A DNA stretch of 64,000 nt, taken from Cyanoderma ruficeps. Its lineage: Eukaryota > Chordata > Aves > Passeriformes > Timaliidae. The notes beneath the pieces were generated by a model. The model worked only from the letters and a program-made list of their open reading frames with translations, was not told the DNA's origin and did no database searches. Location of the stretch: assembly GCA_008694505.1 (NCBI GenBank), contig VZDJ01000052.1:6718679-6782678 (forward strand). Direction: 5' to 3'. Each line of letters begins with the position of its first letter. Position 1 is the first letter of the stretch. The position numbers and the translations under genes are program-made. Positions 26,801-39,416 of the stretch are shown here, piece after piece.

Positions 26801-29800
26801 TTAAAAGCCAGTTCTCTGCTCTTTGATCTGCTGCCTTGGGATTTTTGGGTGCTTTGTCTTCCCTTGCGAAAGTCACCTGCCAGTGATGATTTGGGGAGGT
26901 GAACAAAATGCAGATGGAGATGATGTAAGACATGTTTCTGCCCCCGTTCACACAGTCTGAAGTAATCTGCTCATGAAGGGTGTTTATGGTGCAAGGGTCT
27001 GTTGATGCAGCATGGGAAGACCCTTCAAAGTCACAAAATCTGGTGTGGTTTTGCCCTATAAGAAACATTCCTGGGACAGAGTTAGGGTTCTGCTGGATGT
27101 CTTTCACCTCAGAGGGTTGCAGTCAGCTCCAACACAGAAGCTGTGGGTGATTTAACGTGAATAATCAGGAGAGAAATGGAAATATGACTGCCTGACGACA
27201 GAGATACAGCCCTGCACCAGAGGATAAAACACTCTTTGCACCAAGCAGGATAAAACTTATTGGTAGTGAAGTATTGTGTGAGCCACTGGCTGCAAAGAGG
27301 AGAAGGTCCTATGGAAACAGGAAATGTGGATGTTTGTGTCATATACAGAATATTTGGCCTGGCCTGCCTGCCAGATGATATCCTTCCATCTGGTGGAGCT
27401 GAAGATGCTGAGAACAAGGAGAGGAGGAAGGGGACCCTACCCAAGTTAGATCTAGGCACAATGTGTAGTTGAATGAAATGAAATATTTCTTGAAAAAATT
27501 GATTGATGAGGGCTAGAGCTCCTAACCCCTGCAGTAATTTTGTCACTTTTATCTTCAGGGTGGAGATCACTACATGCCAGGCTGCATTCCTTCATAGCAT
27601 CTGAATCATTCTTATTGTCTCCACAAGCTGAAAATGAGAAACAGACTGGCAGGAAAATTCAAATTTTCAAGGTGGAAAGAGCAAGGAATTGCCTGATTTG
27701 GTTTTGGTTTTGTTTTGGTTTTTTTTCTTTTTTTTTTTTTTGAGTTTAAAAATTCCTGTTGCATTTTTGCAGATGATAATACGCTAAATTTTGTGATTCC
27801 TTTGTTTTAAACAAAAGTGTAGCTTCCTAGATTTTGAAGAAAAGGTAGAGCACCTGAATAAAAGGGCTTTCTTCAGTGCTGTCTCTATCCAGTCTGGCTT
27901 TCCGTGAGCTGCATGAAGGAGAAATATTTCCAAGGCACCAGTGGTTGCCATATCCTGTATGCAAAAAGATTCCATAAATGTCTGAAAACAGATGGAATGC
28001 AACTTTGGAGGAATAAATGGATTTTTAATTTTCTGAACATTTTGGATTCCATCTGGTTGAAGTAACTAAGTGACCTACTAGAATACTTTTACCTTTCTTG
28101 TATAGTAGAAATACAGCTTGAATTGCTATTGACTGACACATTCCTCATTAGTTCATGGGGTTTTACTTGCTCATACATTTGCTTATTTTTAGTACTTTTG
28201 CCTCTGTGTCAGGCACCTCTTCCCACGTGTCAAATCCAAATGTTGGCCCTCTCTCAGACCATGATTTATCCTTGCAGCTGGCAAGGAGAAGCTCTAAACC
28301 ACCTGCCTAAGCCCACCTGACAGTGGTGGGAGTTTAAAGAACTAACATACCTTAGAGTTATCTCCTTTTTTATTTTTCTCCAAGCATGGCACGTGGCAAA
28401 AAAAAAGCAAAATAAAATGCACTTAGTTTTCTGTCTTGCTTAAAGACAAAGAATAAGAATGAGTAGAGGCTTTGTGTACAGGCACTAATCAGGTGGATTA
28501 TTTCTGTTTATTGTTTTTCGTTACTGCCATTTAGAATGTTGTTAAATGAATGAGAGTAAATACATGTGTGTTTTCAAACAGGAAATGAGCACTTCTCTAT
28601 GAATAGGAAATGCAGGCAACTTGAACTCACAAGAAAGAAGTCATAAAATATACTGCTCTATATAAAAAATTGATGACCTGGGTTTATGGAAAAGAGCAGT
28701 TCTGTGCCTTTCACCTCAGTGAAAGGTAGAACCCAAATCTATTCACCCTCCTTCAGAGGGAAGATGGGTCTTTTAAATAACTAATTTTAAGCCTGTGCTT
28801 CAAGTTGCTCCACTTACGAGGTTGATTATTTACGATTGCCATATTGCCCTTCAGAAAATTCTACTGAGAAAAAAGTATTTTCCTGCTGATAAATTCATAA
28901 CTAATAGTTAGTAGGATATTGACAATGTGTTTGATATTAGTTTTCATACTTTTTGGCACTTGGGGACATTTCTCAGGGCTCTTGCTATGAATATGGATAA
29001 AACATTCCAAAGAATGGGGAATAACAGCATTTTTTAATTTTTTTTTTTTTGAAGGGTTGTTAGTGAGACCGTTTTCCACTTCTGGAACCAAGTATATTTG
29101 TGTTTCATTAACAGCTGTTACATTTTAGGATCGTAAGTTTCAGACTGAAATCATTGAAAGTTTTCCCTTTTGCCTGACATGTTACTGCTGAGTAAAAAAA
29201 GTGCTTTTTCTCAGTCCTTAATAGGACAAAATGCAGCATTTCCACTGCAAACAGCATTTATAGAAAAACTCTGGTCACCATAACCCCATAATTCAGAGTA
29301 GGCTTGTTTCTTCTCCCTGAATTTTGTGATTGTGAACTTTCTGAGGGCTGGCAGGAGCGCACAAGGGTTCAGCCAGCAGAACTCTGGACATGGTCCACTC
29401 GTGTTTTGAGTGTCTTTTACTGGGGTCCAGGAATAAGTTTGCCTTGTATGGCATGGAGAAAATTGAATTCTCTTTTGCATTAGGCACTTATGTAATTGCA
29501 TTACCGTCCCTGAAGCCTTTTTGCCCCGTATAAATGATTAAAACTCTTCTTACACAAATTCGGACTTGGGAGGCACATGTAAACCTCCTTATACAGAATG
29601 TAAGTGGCTGAAAGAACTCCCAGCTGCCAGCACTGAGGATTTGCTGTTTTGTGATTTTTTTTTTAAGAGTTTAAGGTTTTCTAAGAGAAATCTGCATCCT
29701 GCTAATAGTACTCATCACATGCTCTCTCATTTGTGTAATTGAGAAAATTACGAATATAATGAAAACAGCTCCACCTAAATAAGTTCTCTATCCACAGTTA

Positions 29801-30916
29801 ATAAAATAGTATCTACCCTCAGAGAGCCGGAATCTCTCTGCAAACACTTTTAGTTAAACAAAGCATTTTGTGTACCTAAAGTAAACGCGATATTTATTTT
29901 TTCATTATTCATGAAACAGCTTTAATGTCACCGCTGATTTTCCTGGTAGGATGTTCAACTCCAGCGTAACCAGAGCTCATGCTGGGTTGTAGCTGAAGAT
30001 GTCATTCACAATAAACATGAGCTGCTGTGACACTGTGATGGCAGAAGGTGAAGAATCTCTTTTCTCGTGCAAGGGCACGCGTGTGTCTCTGTGTGTGAGA
30101 GGGAGAGAGGAGGAAAGAGATTTGATGGTGTTTACAAGATTCATTCACGGCACAGCAGGTAGTAGTCACATTGTAATATCCACCTTAACATAGCTAATTT
30201 GATTTTCAACCTGGTTATCGTGCGTTTAGACGTAACGATACATGAAAATATGTGCTCTAGCAATGCATTTTAAATAAGGTTGCACACTTTTAAGTTGGAA
30301 TATATGAGAGGTAAGCACTGATTTTTTTGCAGTTGCAGGAGTACTGGAAAGCACTACTCTAAATTACCAAAAGGAAAGTGAGTTCCAGTGGAAAAGTCTC
30401 AGGGACTGCTACCATTTCTGGACTGAACTCAACAGGATGGGTGTCCCTATATTTGACATCTCTAAAGATGTACAAGTTTGGGTTTTTTTTCATTTTAGAG
30501 CTTCACATACTGGTGGAATTTCATTTCTGAGTTTCAGGTTGTCTTCTAACTGGAAAATGAAGAGTCAAAAAGTCCTGAGGCCTTGCTGCCCTTCTCACTG
30601 AAAGGAAAATGAGCAGCCTAGTCATAGGATGAATGTTGTCTTGGGTCACCATCAAGATCCTGACCTGCCTAAATGATGTGACACAAGGAAAGAGGTATGA
30701 TGATGTTTGTCAAGAGCAGAGCCTCATTACTGCATCCTGGAGCAGCCTGGGAGATAAGGGGATCTATCAGCAATTTAATTAATAATTGTAACACACCAGC
30801 CTTCATGCGAGGCAAAAAAAAGGAATCTGCTGTTTGCACTGTGAGATTTCAAGCTCAATTTAAATCTAAAGAGACTGGACGTGGTTGGGCATGATTTTGT
30901 GAATCACCTCCAGCAC
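23829..30916. other. Unique sequence, no gene seen
   Basis: No gene or clear transposon was found. A 108-codon plus-strand frame at 23905-24231, a 142-codon plus-strand frame at 25997-26425 and a 153-codon minus-strand frame at 27109-27570 are unrecognised and have open frames on the opposite strand. Low-complexity tracts are an A-rich run near 25371-25394, a T/G-rich run at about 27697-27742 and a T-run near 29036-29050. Blocks at 24955-25085, 29860-29960 and 30190-30310 keep CpGs in AT-rich surroundings and may be conserved non-coding elements; that is impression only. Confidence 0.5.
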
Positions 30917-31000
30917 ATTTGCACAAATAAAAGCAGGTATAATTCTCCTGAAGTCAATAGAGTTGAGCATGTTTATAAGAACGGGGCATTTGGCCCAAAT
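30917..31000. repeat. Ancient sauropsid dispersed-repeat remnant
   Basis: The block holds CAGGTATAATTCTCCTGAAG, then TCAATAGAGTTG, then a CATTTGGCCCAAAT end. This matches, as I remember it, a very common old repeat tail in turtles and crocodilians with a GAAGTCAATGGAGTT core and a TTTGGCCC end. The family name is uncertain (a MIR-like SINE or a LINE 3' tail). Related pieces are at 31265-31345 and 44515-44560. RepeatMasker with a crocodilian or turtle library would settle it. Confidence 0.4.
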
Positions 31001-31264
31001 CCAGTTGGAGTCCTTGCAGTGTAACACCTCTGAATCTTCAGAGGTTTTCTTTGGAGTCGTTAATATTGAGGCTGTGTGTACCCAAGGTAATTATCCATTA
31101 CTGTTTGAGCCTGGCCCTGGAATTGTTTCACAACATGTTGCCTCATTAGTAAAATATAATGAAAAAAAAAAAAAAACCCAAACCAAAACCCCAGAAACAA
31201 ACTGGAAACTAGGAAAATAAGGGTGCTAAAAAGAAGGAGAGTGTGAAGAAAACAAACACAGTGG

Positions 31265-31345
31265 GGTGAGATCCTCTGATGGCGTAAATCAGTATCACCT
31301 TCTGTGAGGCTCTGCCAATTTACACCCTGTGATGCTCTGGCCCAT
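31265..31345. repeat. Ancient sauropsid dispersed-repeat remnant
   Basis: The segment contains GGTGAGATCCTCTGATGGCG, TAAATCAGTATCA, then CCAATTTACACCCTGTGATG and CTCTGGCCCA. This resembles the near-palindromic old repeat with GTAAATCAG and ATTTACACCAGCTGAGGATCTGG-like halves. It lies about 260 bp from the related remnant at 30917 and could be the same insertion or a neighbour. The identification is from memory of the family, not a search. Confidence 0.4.
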
Positions 31346-32520
31346 GATTATTAGGAAAGTATGTTGTTGATATGCTCTATAATGGCTTCCATTACCAGCC
31401 CATGCTAAAAGAAGCAGCTGGTGAAAGTTATGTTTATGTTCCACAGATGGATTGGCAATGGCAGACACATAGCTCTGTGTCTGGTAAACAGGTGTTTTAC
31501 TTTATGTTTGCTAGCTAGCCATAAGAAGTCAGATTCTTGGTGAGGGGTGTAGGCAAAGATCAGTTCAGTTGTTGAAAAGGAAGAAGCAGTGCTTTGTGGT
31601 CGCGCTTTATTTTCTTTTAAAATGGCAAGTCGTGTCCTGATACCCATCCTGCCTTTTATCAGCACAATCAAAGTGACTGAGAAGAAAAATAACAGAGGAG
31701 AAAAAAAAAAAACAACCCAAAATGATATTCAAATGATACTATCTCATCTCCTTCCTTTCTTGCCCATTTTCATCAGGAAAACTTTGGCTTCAGACAAAGT
31801 AAAAATTGCCTATAATACCATCAAAACTTCCTGTGCCAGAGAAACAACTTCGCCAGTTAGTACAGTGCAGAACAGGATGAGTTGAAATTACAGCAGTTTA
31901 TCTATGCCTTTTGTGGGAGGTGGAAATATAATTCTCCTTTTAATAAGTAACATTTTGCACACCAATTCTGACACCTGTAAATTTAATACTTACATGACCA
32001 ATGCAGAAGGAGAACTATTACTTTTCATTACTGAAAAGGAAACATTTATTTTGACTGTGTTTATTCATTTCTGATTGCCCAGAAAACTAAAAAATGGCTG
32101 GGATTTTTTTCTGATCTCTGAATGACAAATACTTCTAGATGGCAGAATGGCAACCTGTAAATTCCTTGGTGGATATCACTGAGGCTAAAATTCTTTAAAC
32201 TCTGAGGGTTTGAGGGCATTTTCACAAGCACCCAGCAGCAGGCTGAATATTCATTAGTAACTAATATTATGAATCAGAGTGATGCAGATTAAGAACTTCT
32301 AGTTGGAAATCAGATTATTATCTTATTCTTTAAACAGTTTTAGGGAAAGCCTCTTAGTATGTAGTCAAAGGAAGCAGCCTAAGGGAACAGAGCAGGCTGG
32401 TATCATTCACCTAAAACTTCCCCACACTGCTATTGGGTTTCCATCTGGCAGAAGGTTAAATGCATCCTGCTGAATCCTTGTGTCCTCACAATCGCTGAGT
32501 CCTTGGAACCAGTGGCCAAG
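31346..32520. other. Unique sequence, no gene seen
   Basis: No gene or transposon was recognised. An A-run lies at about 31701-31711. Short open frames are unremarkable. Confidence 0.5.
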
Positions 32521-32566
32521 GCAGGAAAAAGTGGTTCACCAAAGCAGGAAAAAGTGGTTTTCCAAG
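32521..32566 (+). repeat. 23-bp tandem duplication
   Basis: GCAGGAAAAAGTGGTTCACC plus AAA at 32521-32543 is followed directly by GCAGGAAAAAGTGGTTTTCC plus AAG at 32544-32566. The two units differ at three positions, indicating a fairly recent local duplication. Confidence 0.8.
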
Positions 32567-32579
32567 ACAAAGAAAGACC

Positions 32580-33070
32580 TGGGAAGTGGGAAGAGCAGCT
32601 GGGATGGCCTAAGGACCTGGGCTAGGCCTGGAAAGACGCTCGCCCTCAGCGCTGTTAACTCGTTATCACGCCTGTTTTATTGAAGCCCAACAGCTCCGAG
32701 GGGCAGCTTTGGAGTGGCTGTTTGGAATGAAGTGTGAGCAGAGCCCGGCTCTGAGCTCCTGGTGCAGATATAATATATGAAGGAACAGCGAGAGCAGCAG
32801 GTGTTGCCTGAAATTTATGTGCAAGCAGCAGGCCCGGGCGGCAGCCCCACAGGAAGAGCGGGGACGCTTCCTGCAGCAGATGGTCTGGAGAATTATGGAT
32901 GTGGGACCTGCCCCTATAAACTTGGTCCTTCTCGAGCAGGAACCTACAAGGCTCCAGAGCCTGCACATCAAGCTGAGCAGCAATGCTGGTGGTGGCCACC
33001 AGGTTCCCCAGGTCCACACTGAACCAGGCTGAGCCAGGCTGTGGGTATTGATCTCTGAGCAGAGATACAT
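32580..33070. other. GC-rich block with overlapping open frames, unidentified
   Basis: Compared with its surroundings this block is GC-rich and CAG-rich. It is open on the minus strand at 32655-33170 (171 codons) and 32666-33118 (150 codons), and on the plus strand at 32777-33022 and 32817-33032. The plus frame from 32817 reads rather like protein (EERGRFLQQMVWRIMDVGP), and the frame before it (KEQREQQVLPEIYVQ) would need a frameshift to join. I do not recognise either. An old retrocopy, an unrecognised LTR or simple base composition are all possible. No poly-A tail or target-site duplication was found. Confidence 0.25.
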
Positions 33071-34529
33071 CTTGAACCAGTTGGGAATCCCAGAATAGAA
33101 GCACTGATAAAGGCTCATGGAGGAATTTAACTACCCAGACATCTGTTGAGTAACAAATGCAGCTGAACATGCATCATCGCAGAGGTTCCTAAATTATAGT
33201 GAAGACAACTTTATGATCCAGAAAGTAGAGGCTCCTGAGGAGAAGCCATCCTGGATCTACAGGAGTATATTAATGAAATTTGCAGATGAAACTTTGCGAG
33301 TGCATTTAAAAAAATACAGCAGCGTTGTGTTTTTAGGATTAACTTTAGCAGAGTATCGTGTGTGTTTAGAACAGATTGCCTTACTCATCCATTTATTAAT
33401 TTTTTACTCTTTCACAAGTGAATGAAAGTTCAAGCCCACCTTCTCCTGTCTTTAAGCTTGTTTGCATCATCCATGCATGCCAGATATTTGAGATGGACAG
33501 ACCCTCAACTGATGCACTTTGCAAACATCTCTCTTGGATAACACACAGCTCATGAGAGAGAGAGAATTACAAAAATTGATAGATAATAGCACTATGCCTG
33601 TTGCCTTCAAAAAACTATAATATGCAAGTGCATACCTTAGCAGAAAGTAAATCATTTGAAACAAATGTTGCAGGGGGATGAGGAATCTTAAGAAGCAGAA
33701 ATATTGAAAAGATAATAATGAACAGCAAATAAAGCATGAGTTTTCAATAAAGCGCAATGGCACGGAAGGCCTATAAAATTTTGGAGTACAAACAAAGAAA
33801 TATTGCATCACAGGGTAAAGTTCAAATAGGGCTCTTTTTCCCTTTTGGTTTATAAAAAATAGAGATATAAAATGGGCTAATACACTGAAATAAGCAGCAA
33901 AAAAGTTACGCAGATAAAAATTATGAACTGACAGACTTCTGAATTTTTGAAATACCTTCTAGAAGTTTTGATATATAATGCCACTTAATGGAAAAAAAAA
34001 GAAAACAAAAGAAAAAGCCCACAAAACTTAGCTTTTATCCTGAAGCAAGGGAATTAGTGAAATCTGAGGAGAACAAAAATCTCTTAAAATTTCTCACTTA
34101 AATCAGCTAATTTTTGCCATCCTCAAAGAAAAAGCAGCCCTGAATAAATCCTGCTTCATTCCTCAGATTCAATACAGGGATACTGTCAGGTTTACTCTCT
34201 CATGATTCATCTCCTTACATCTGGAGAATGTGTCTTTCAAAAATGTAAAGGGGAAAAAAAATATTTTATTTATTTCTTTTCTTCTAAGTTTTAATTTTAT
34301 TCATCCATTTCTCCATTACTGTTCTGTCCCAACATTTATTGTCTCAAACACTACTCAGCCAAACCTTTTTCTCGTCTATTCAGGAAGGCAAAGTTTCAAT
34401 TTACATTTGTAATAACAAGGTATGATCATGTCAGCCAGATGGCAACCTTAGTAATCTTCCTGCTAAAAACCTGTTAATTAGCTTTTAGATAAAATATGCT
34501 TTTCTTATAAATATTTCCAGAAAAGAACA
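33071..34529. other. Unique AT-rich sequence, no gene seen
   Basis: No gene or recognised repeat was found. A-rich tracts lie at about 33988-34016 and 34252-34259. Confidence 0.5.
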
Positions 34530-34775
34530 AAAGTTTGCACTTTTCTACATTAATCCTGACATCTGGTATAGGTCACACAGAGAAAGAAATCTGCCTGCGA
34601 AAGTTATTCCAATTCATAATTGTATTAAAACTATCATCAATAATTACACTGCACCCCATCAAGGGCTTTCTCAGCATCTAATGCTATTAAATGTCCATTA
34701 TCCTGAGCCTTTGCTTGGTCAAAGATTTTAGACTCTCCAAAGCATCACCTAAAGGGTCACAGAGGGTTCAGGAAA
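34530..34775 (-). pseudogene. L1/Tx1-type LINE reverse transcriptase remnant (motif A region)
   Basis: Read on the minus strand, 34744 down to 34640 is open for 35 codons. It includes HLIALDAEKALDGVQCNY, a close match to the L1-clade block around xLDAEKAFDRVEWxYL, which holds the first catalytic aspartate of reverse transcriptase. After a frameshift near 34640 the adjacent frame gives NWNNFRRQISF, a stop, then PIPDVRINVEK. This fits the downstream L1 stretch whose usual form is WI..LY.NP.A.IRVNG. There are stops on both sides and no ORF1, endonuclease or tail. It is a non-functional fragment of a LINE ORF2. L1-type, not CR1-type, is indicated by the DAEKAFD wording. Confidence 0.65.
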
Positions 34776-37700
34776 TGTTCAGCTCTTTGAAGAGAAAGAA
34801 CCAAAAGCTCCTTTTTGTCTTAATATTCAACTTCAGTACACACACACAAAAGAATAAATATTCTCAGGAAGACTGATCTCAGTCCAGGCACGAGCAATAG
34901 TGAAGACTTCTGCTGAAGGTGTGATCTAAGAACCACCTTTGCAAGCAAGGAATTTGGAAGGAGATGAGAAAACGGATGAAAATCCCTCTCAGTGGTTATT
35001 ACTTCTGTCTGAATTCCAGTTCGAGTTGGACTCAGACAAAGAAAACAGAAGACAAACATGCTATCGAGAGGATAGCAGCAGTGATGCACAGATCACCACT
35101 AATGGACTCCTTTTGTGTGTCCAGGGAAAGCCCACAAACACCCACCCGAGGGCTCTGCTTGCTTCAGGCTGGATGGATTTGCCTGTTGTTCTTGCTCAAA
35201 GTTAGTTTCTAATCTACAAAACCATTCTTCTATTAGGACACACACAAAAAAAAAAAACCCTAAAGGTGAAAAAAAAAAAAAGATGGCAGAATCTCTATCA
35301 ACCTGAAGCTCCAATTTTTGTCTGCTGCACCTGGGCTGACACAGTCACTGATCTGAGTCTCTTCCAGCTTTCAGCACCACAGGAGAAGCAAAGAACAGTA
35401 AAAGTCACTCATGGATCTCACTGTCAATGTGGGAAGGTATAAAAAGCTCTGAACTGTCCCTGAGCAAGGTTATTAGTTTGAAAAGCACTTAGCTGAAACT
35501 CTTTCCTGGTGCCTTGACTCGTGCCCTCCACTTCAGCAAAGCCAGATTATGGTGATTTGCCAATGACTTTGTGGCTGCAAAATGCAGGAAGGTATTTTAA
35601 TTGCATTTTCCCCTGTGATCAGTTCTGTTGCCGTATTCTGTGGTCGAAAACTTCCTGGAATGTTTTAAATAGAACAAAGACCTGGTCAGCTCTTGCCCTT
35701 CCTCATTTTTTCACCCGAAGTGGTCCAGATTGTTTGGATGGAAATGCTGCTTTAATCTGAAAGGCTTTTCACCTAGAAAGTGACTACAGATGAACCGTGC
35801 CGACAGGAACTCCACATAATCACTGGCTGGGTTTTTCTCACTGGATTTATGCTTTCCAAAGGAAGTACACAGAAATATTTGTTTCAAGTTGCGAAATGGA
35901 GTGGTGTGAACTGACTCAGTGCCATCAATATGCTGAGTTACCCCAGCTGAAGTTCCTGAGCTGCACAAAAAACCCCTCAACCTTTAGTATTAGATGTAAA
36001 TCAGGCGTTTAGGAATCAGCAGATTCTGGTGGTTTTGCTCCCACAAAAGACAGGGAAAAGGTTTTTCTCATATTTTGCCTAGTGATCAGCTTTGTAGCCT
36101 TACCAGTGGATGAAATCCCAAGGTGGTTTTTTTTTTTTTTTGTCTTAATTCAGAGAGGGTTAGACCAGTTTCTCTCTTCTTGCTCTTCACTCTATATACT
36201 CTCCTTGATTAATAAGAATATCTATAACTTGCCTCATTCATCTTAATGGCACATCTGGAGGTGCAGAAATGGTGATCCTCAGGTCCTGAAAAGCCTCAAA
36301 AGATACATGCCCTCTTCATTCCTCTCCTGAAATGCCTGGCACAGCAGCTTACCTGCTTCTGTCAAATGAGACCAGCACTTCTGTCACCTGCCTGGGGTCA
36401 ACTCCTGCAAAGTCACAAAACACCCAACAGCGTTTCCCATGAAATGTTTGTGTGTGAGCAGGACCTGGATTTGTACAAGGACAAGGAGTGGGGGTGGAAG
36501 CATGGGTTGATTACATCCCCTGGTTAGATTGGATCTAGTTCCTATCTCGTGCTAATCCACCCCAGACTCCTTGTGGTAAGATCCAAAGCTGCATAAAGCA
36601 GATAACGGGGAGAAGGCAGAGGGAGTTGGCCAGGGCTGTTTGTAAATAAATCTGGAACCTGGGACCTGGCAGCCCGCTCGGTTATGGTTTTGTAAAAACG
36701 GAATTACAGCATAAAATGAAAGCAGGCTGTGCAATGAAAACAAGAGGAATGCCATCATCCAGGTTGGCCTGTGCTGCAAACCACGCTGGTCAATCATCCG
36801 AGATGAATGGAGGTATCCGCTGAATAACCTCACTTTGCAACTTTTATGTGAAGGTTTGATAAATGAAGTCAGGGAGAGGTACAAGAAAGTGATTAAAACC
36901 AGCCTGTGCAAGAGGCAGTGATAACCTCCCTGGGCTTTAAACTTTTTTTCTCCTTCTGCCTGAGTTTGTTGGGTAATTAACCCTTTCATCCTTTGGTCTC
37001 TGTACACAAACAATTGCATATTCCTACAGAGCAGCTGCGCTTTGACAGGCAATTTGTCATTGGTAATAAATTGAACCCAGCATCAAGGCAAACCACTTTC
37101 AACAGGGATGAGCACGGCCAGGTACCATGATCTGGAATTTCCTACTGGCCTCACTGTAGCAGAAGAACTTTTTCCAAAAAGTTTAGCTCCCTCATTTTTT
37201 GTCTCTGGATTCGCTGAAATGCCCAGCAGCTTGCTTAGGCAGCTCCTTTTAGGCACCTTCTTGAAAGAACATGCCTCAGGCCATGCTGGCCAAATAGTTT
37301 TAGGGGATCTTAGTCTGTTGTCATAGAGCTTGAACGGGATATTATTGTCACCAAAACAAAAAGGAACTCTGGCATTTTTTGATAAGCAGGGGCCAGAGTT
37401 TCTCTTTGTGGACCTGGGACCATCATCTGTCCTGGTTTGTGGTAAAATTCCTTACTGGCTTGGAGGATGGCTTGAGCCTGCAGAAAAGCATTTTTCCCAC
37501 ACGTGGCATAGCTGGAGTTTAATAGAGTTCCCATACCTAGGTAGAGCCCACTGTGCTCCTAGGTGCTTGCTAGGGTTAAAAAGAAAGGGTCTAGAAAAAG
37601 GGTAATGCAAGCAGATCCTCGCCCAAATAGTCAGAGGGTGCTGCTTATAATTTGGTTGCTTCATTTTTGGTGTCCCCAACCACATCAGGACACCAAATCA

Positions 37701-39367
37701 GAGGCTTATGGAAAAGCAGCTGTCAGGAGTCTGAGATGGGGCTCTCAGGTGAAGGTTTAGAAGTCAGCATTGACAAAATGCACAGAAGCTTTCTTGCATG
37801 TCAGAGAAATGAGCTTTTCTAGGGGGACCTAGCCCAAAGAAAGGCAGCAGCACCACAGCCTCGATTGAATAAAGCTCTTTAAACCCTTACTGGGAAGCAA
37901 AATCTCTGCTGAGAAATGTCAACAGAGCTTTTACAACAGCCTGAAAATTAATTGTCCTCTGAAATGGCAGTCCTCAATTTAGGCTTAATCTCTCCTGCAT
38001 TACTCAGGTAGCTATTGTGAAGCATCACCCTGCTTGCTGCTCTTGCTGACAGTTTCTATATCCCTTCACCACACCCACTGGAAGGAAAACAATCACATAA
38101 ATCCCTCTTGCAGGGCATGCTCCAACTTGTTTCTTATTGTGGGGCAAATTTATGGTCACATTTACTATGTAATCTTTAAAGGGGGCTGGCTGGTGGTTGA
38201 AGGTCTAAAATTACAGATGACCTGCGTGTAAGCAAAAGTGGATTTGTTGAAAAAAAAAATCCGTATTTAAGGGAGAGGGGAGAAGGGGGAGAGAGAGGAG
38301 AGCTGGACGTTCCCTGTGCAGTTTACGACCTTTCCTAAAAGAAACCCCAACCTACGAGAAAGGTAGAAAAGCAATTTCCATTTCTGGAAATGGCTCTAAA
38401 TACGTGTTTATCCCTGTGCCATGATGGGAGCATGCCCAGTTGGGATGATTTAGCACTCTGCTGATGACTACCAGCGGAAGGACTTCATGTGAAAAAGGTA
38501 GTCTGCCACGGCTAATGGGCTCTTGTTTCAAAGGGATGCTGTGTGTACATTACCAGTGTATGGAGAAGGTGCAGAAAGGCCTCAGCAGACATTAGGAATG
38601 GAGTGTTGTTGATGATGAAAAGGCACTTTGCTGTTGAGGGAATGGTGGGAGAGAAAAGGCGTATCTGTCTTTTTGATTAGAAATGCATGCTTCCTTTCAT
38701 CATCTGAGCTGAAAAATTGGCTTCTGCTCTTGGTTTATGAAACCATTTTTCTTTCCCTTCTTTCCCAGGTTTGCAAACTCTTTAATAAATTAGTTACTGT
38801 GAGGTGCATGGGTGCAACAATCACCTTAGAGGCTTTTCCCAAATGCATCTTTAATATTTTATAAGTATTTAAATAGATTTATTCAATGTGAACAGCCTGA
38901 TTTATTAACACTGGCACTCTGGCACGGAAAGGGGGTTCAATACAAATTATGTTGTGTCAGAAATTTTTAGCAGCTAGATCTCAATTTACCAATGGATTCT
39001 TGGAAGTCAGGAAATAATAGGACCCACCCCACGTTAATATTTAATCACGCTTTGGTGCCAGATAGGGGAAGCTGTGGAATGAAGGAGATGCAATGAGGGG
39101 AGCCCTGTATTACATTAAAACATACATCATGTGTTCACCTCTTAGATGGGGAGAGGAGAAGCGGGTCAGATATTGTGGTGAGAGGCTCAGACCTGCCAGG
39201 GAATAAAAATGCTTTGTCAGGCTCTCAGAGCTCACCAGGTGAAGTTAAAAGTCTCACCACAGACATGTGAGGGAAGCCTGAGTGACTCTTTTACTTCCCT
39301 TTTGGTGTCCCAGGATACACCAGGCTGCAAACCTTTCCTTTTGCGTTCAGCACGGAATGTATGACAA
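34776..39367. other. Unique sequence, no gene seen
   Basis: No gene or recognised transposon was found. A-runs occur at 35248-35258 and 35269-35280 and a T-run at about 36127-36141. At 36552-37052 the minus strand is open for 166 codons. The plus strand of the same block (about 36715-36920) is open for some 67 codons, including RDEWRYPLNNLTLQLL and NEVRERYKKVIK, with no recognised homology. Around 37110-37700 several overlapping frames are open on both strands. None has support beyond being open. Confidence 0.45.
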
Positions 39368-39416
39368 CAAAAATGCTGATACATGATATGTAAAAAAGCA
39401 AAAATGCTGAAACATG
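39368..39416 (+). repeat. 31-bp-period imperfect tandem duplication
   Basis: CAAAAATGCTGATACATG at 39368-39385 recurs as CAAAAATGCTGAAACATG at 39399-39416, with one mismatch in 18 bases. The spacer is A-rich. Confidence 0.65.

Noticed and set aside
27109..27570. 153-codon minus-strand open frame
   Set aside because: No recognisable domain, a plus-strand frame is open in the same place, and there is no splice or promoter support.
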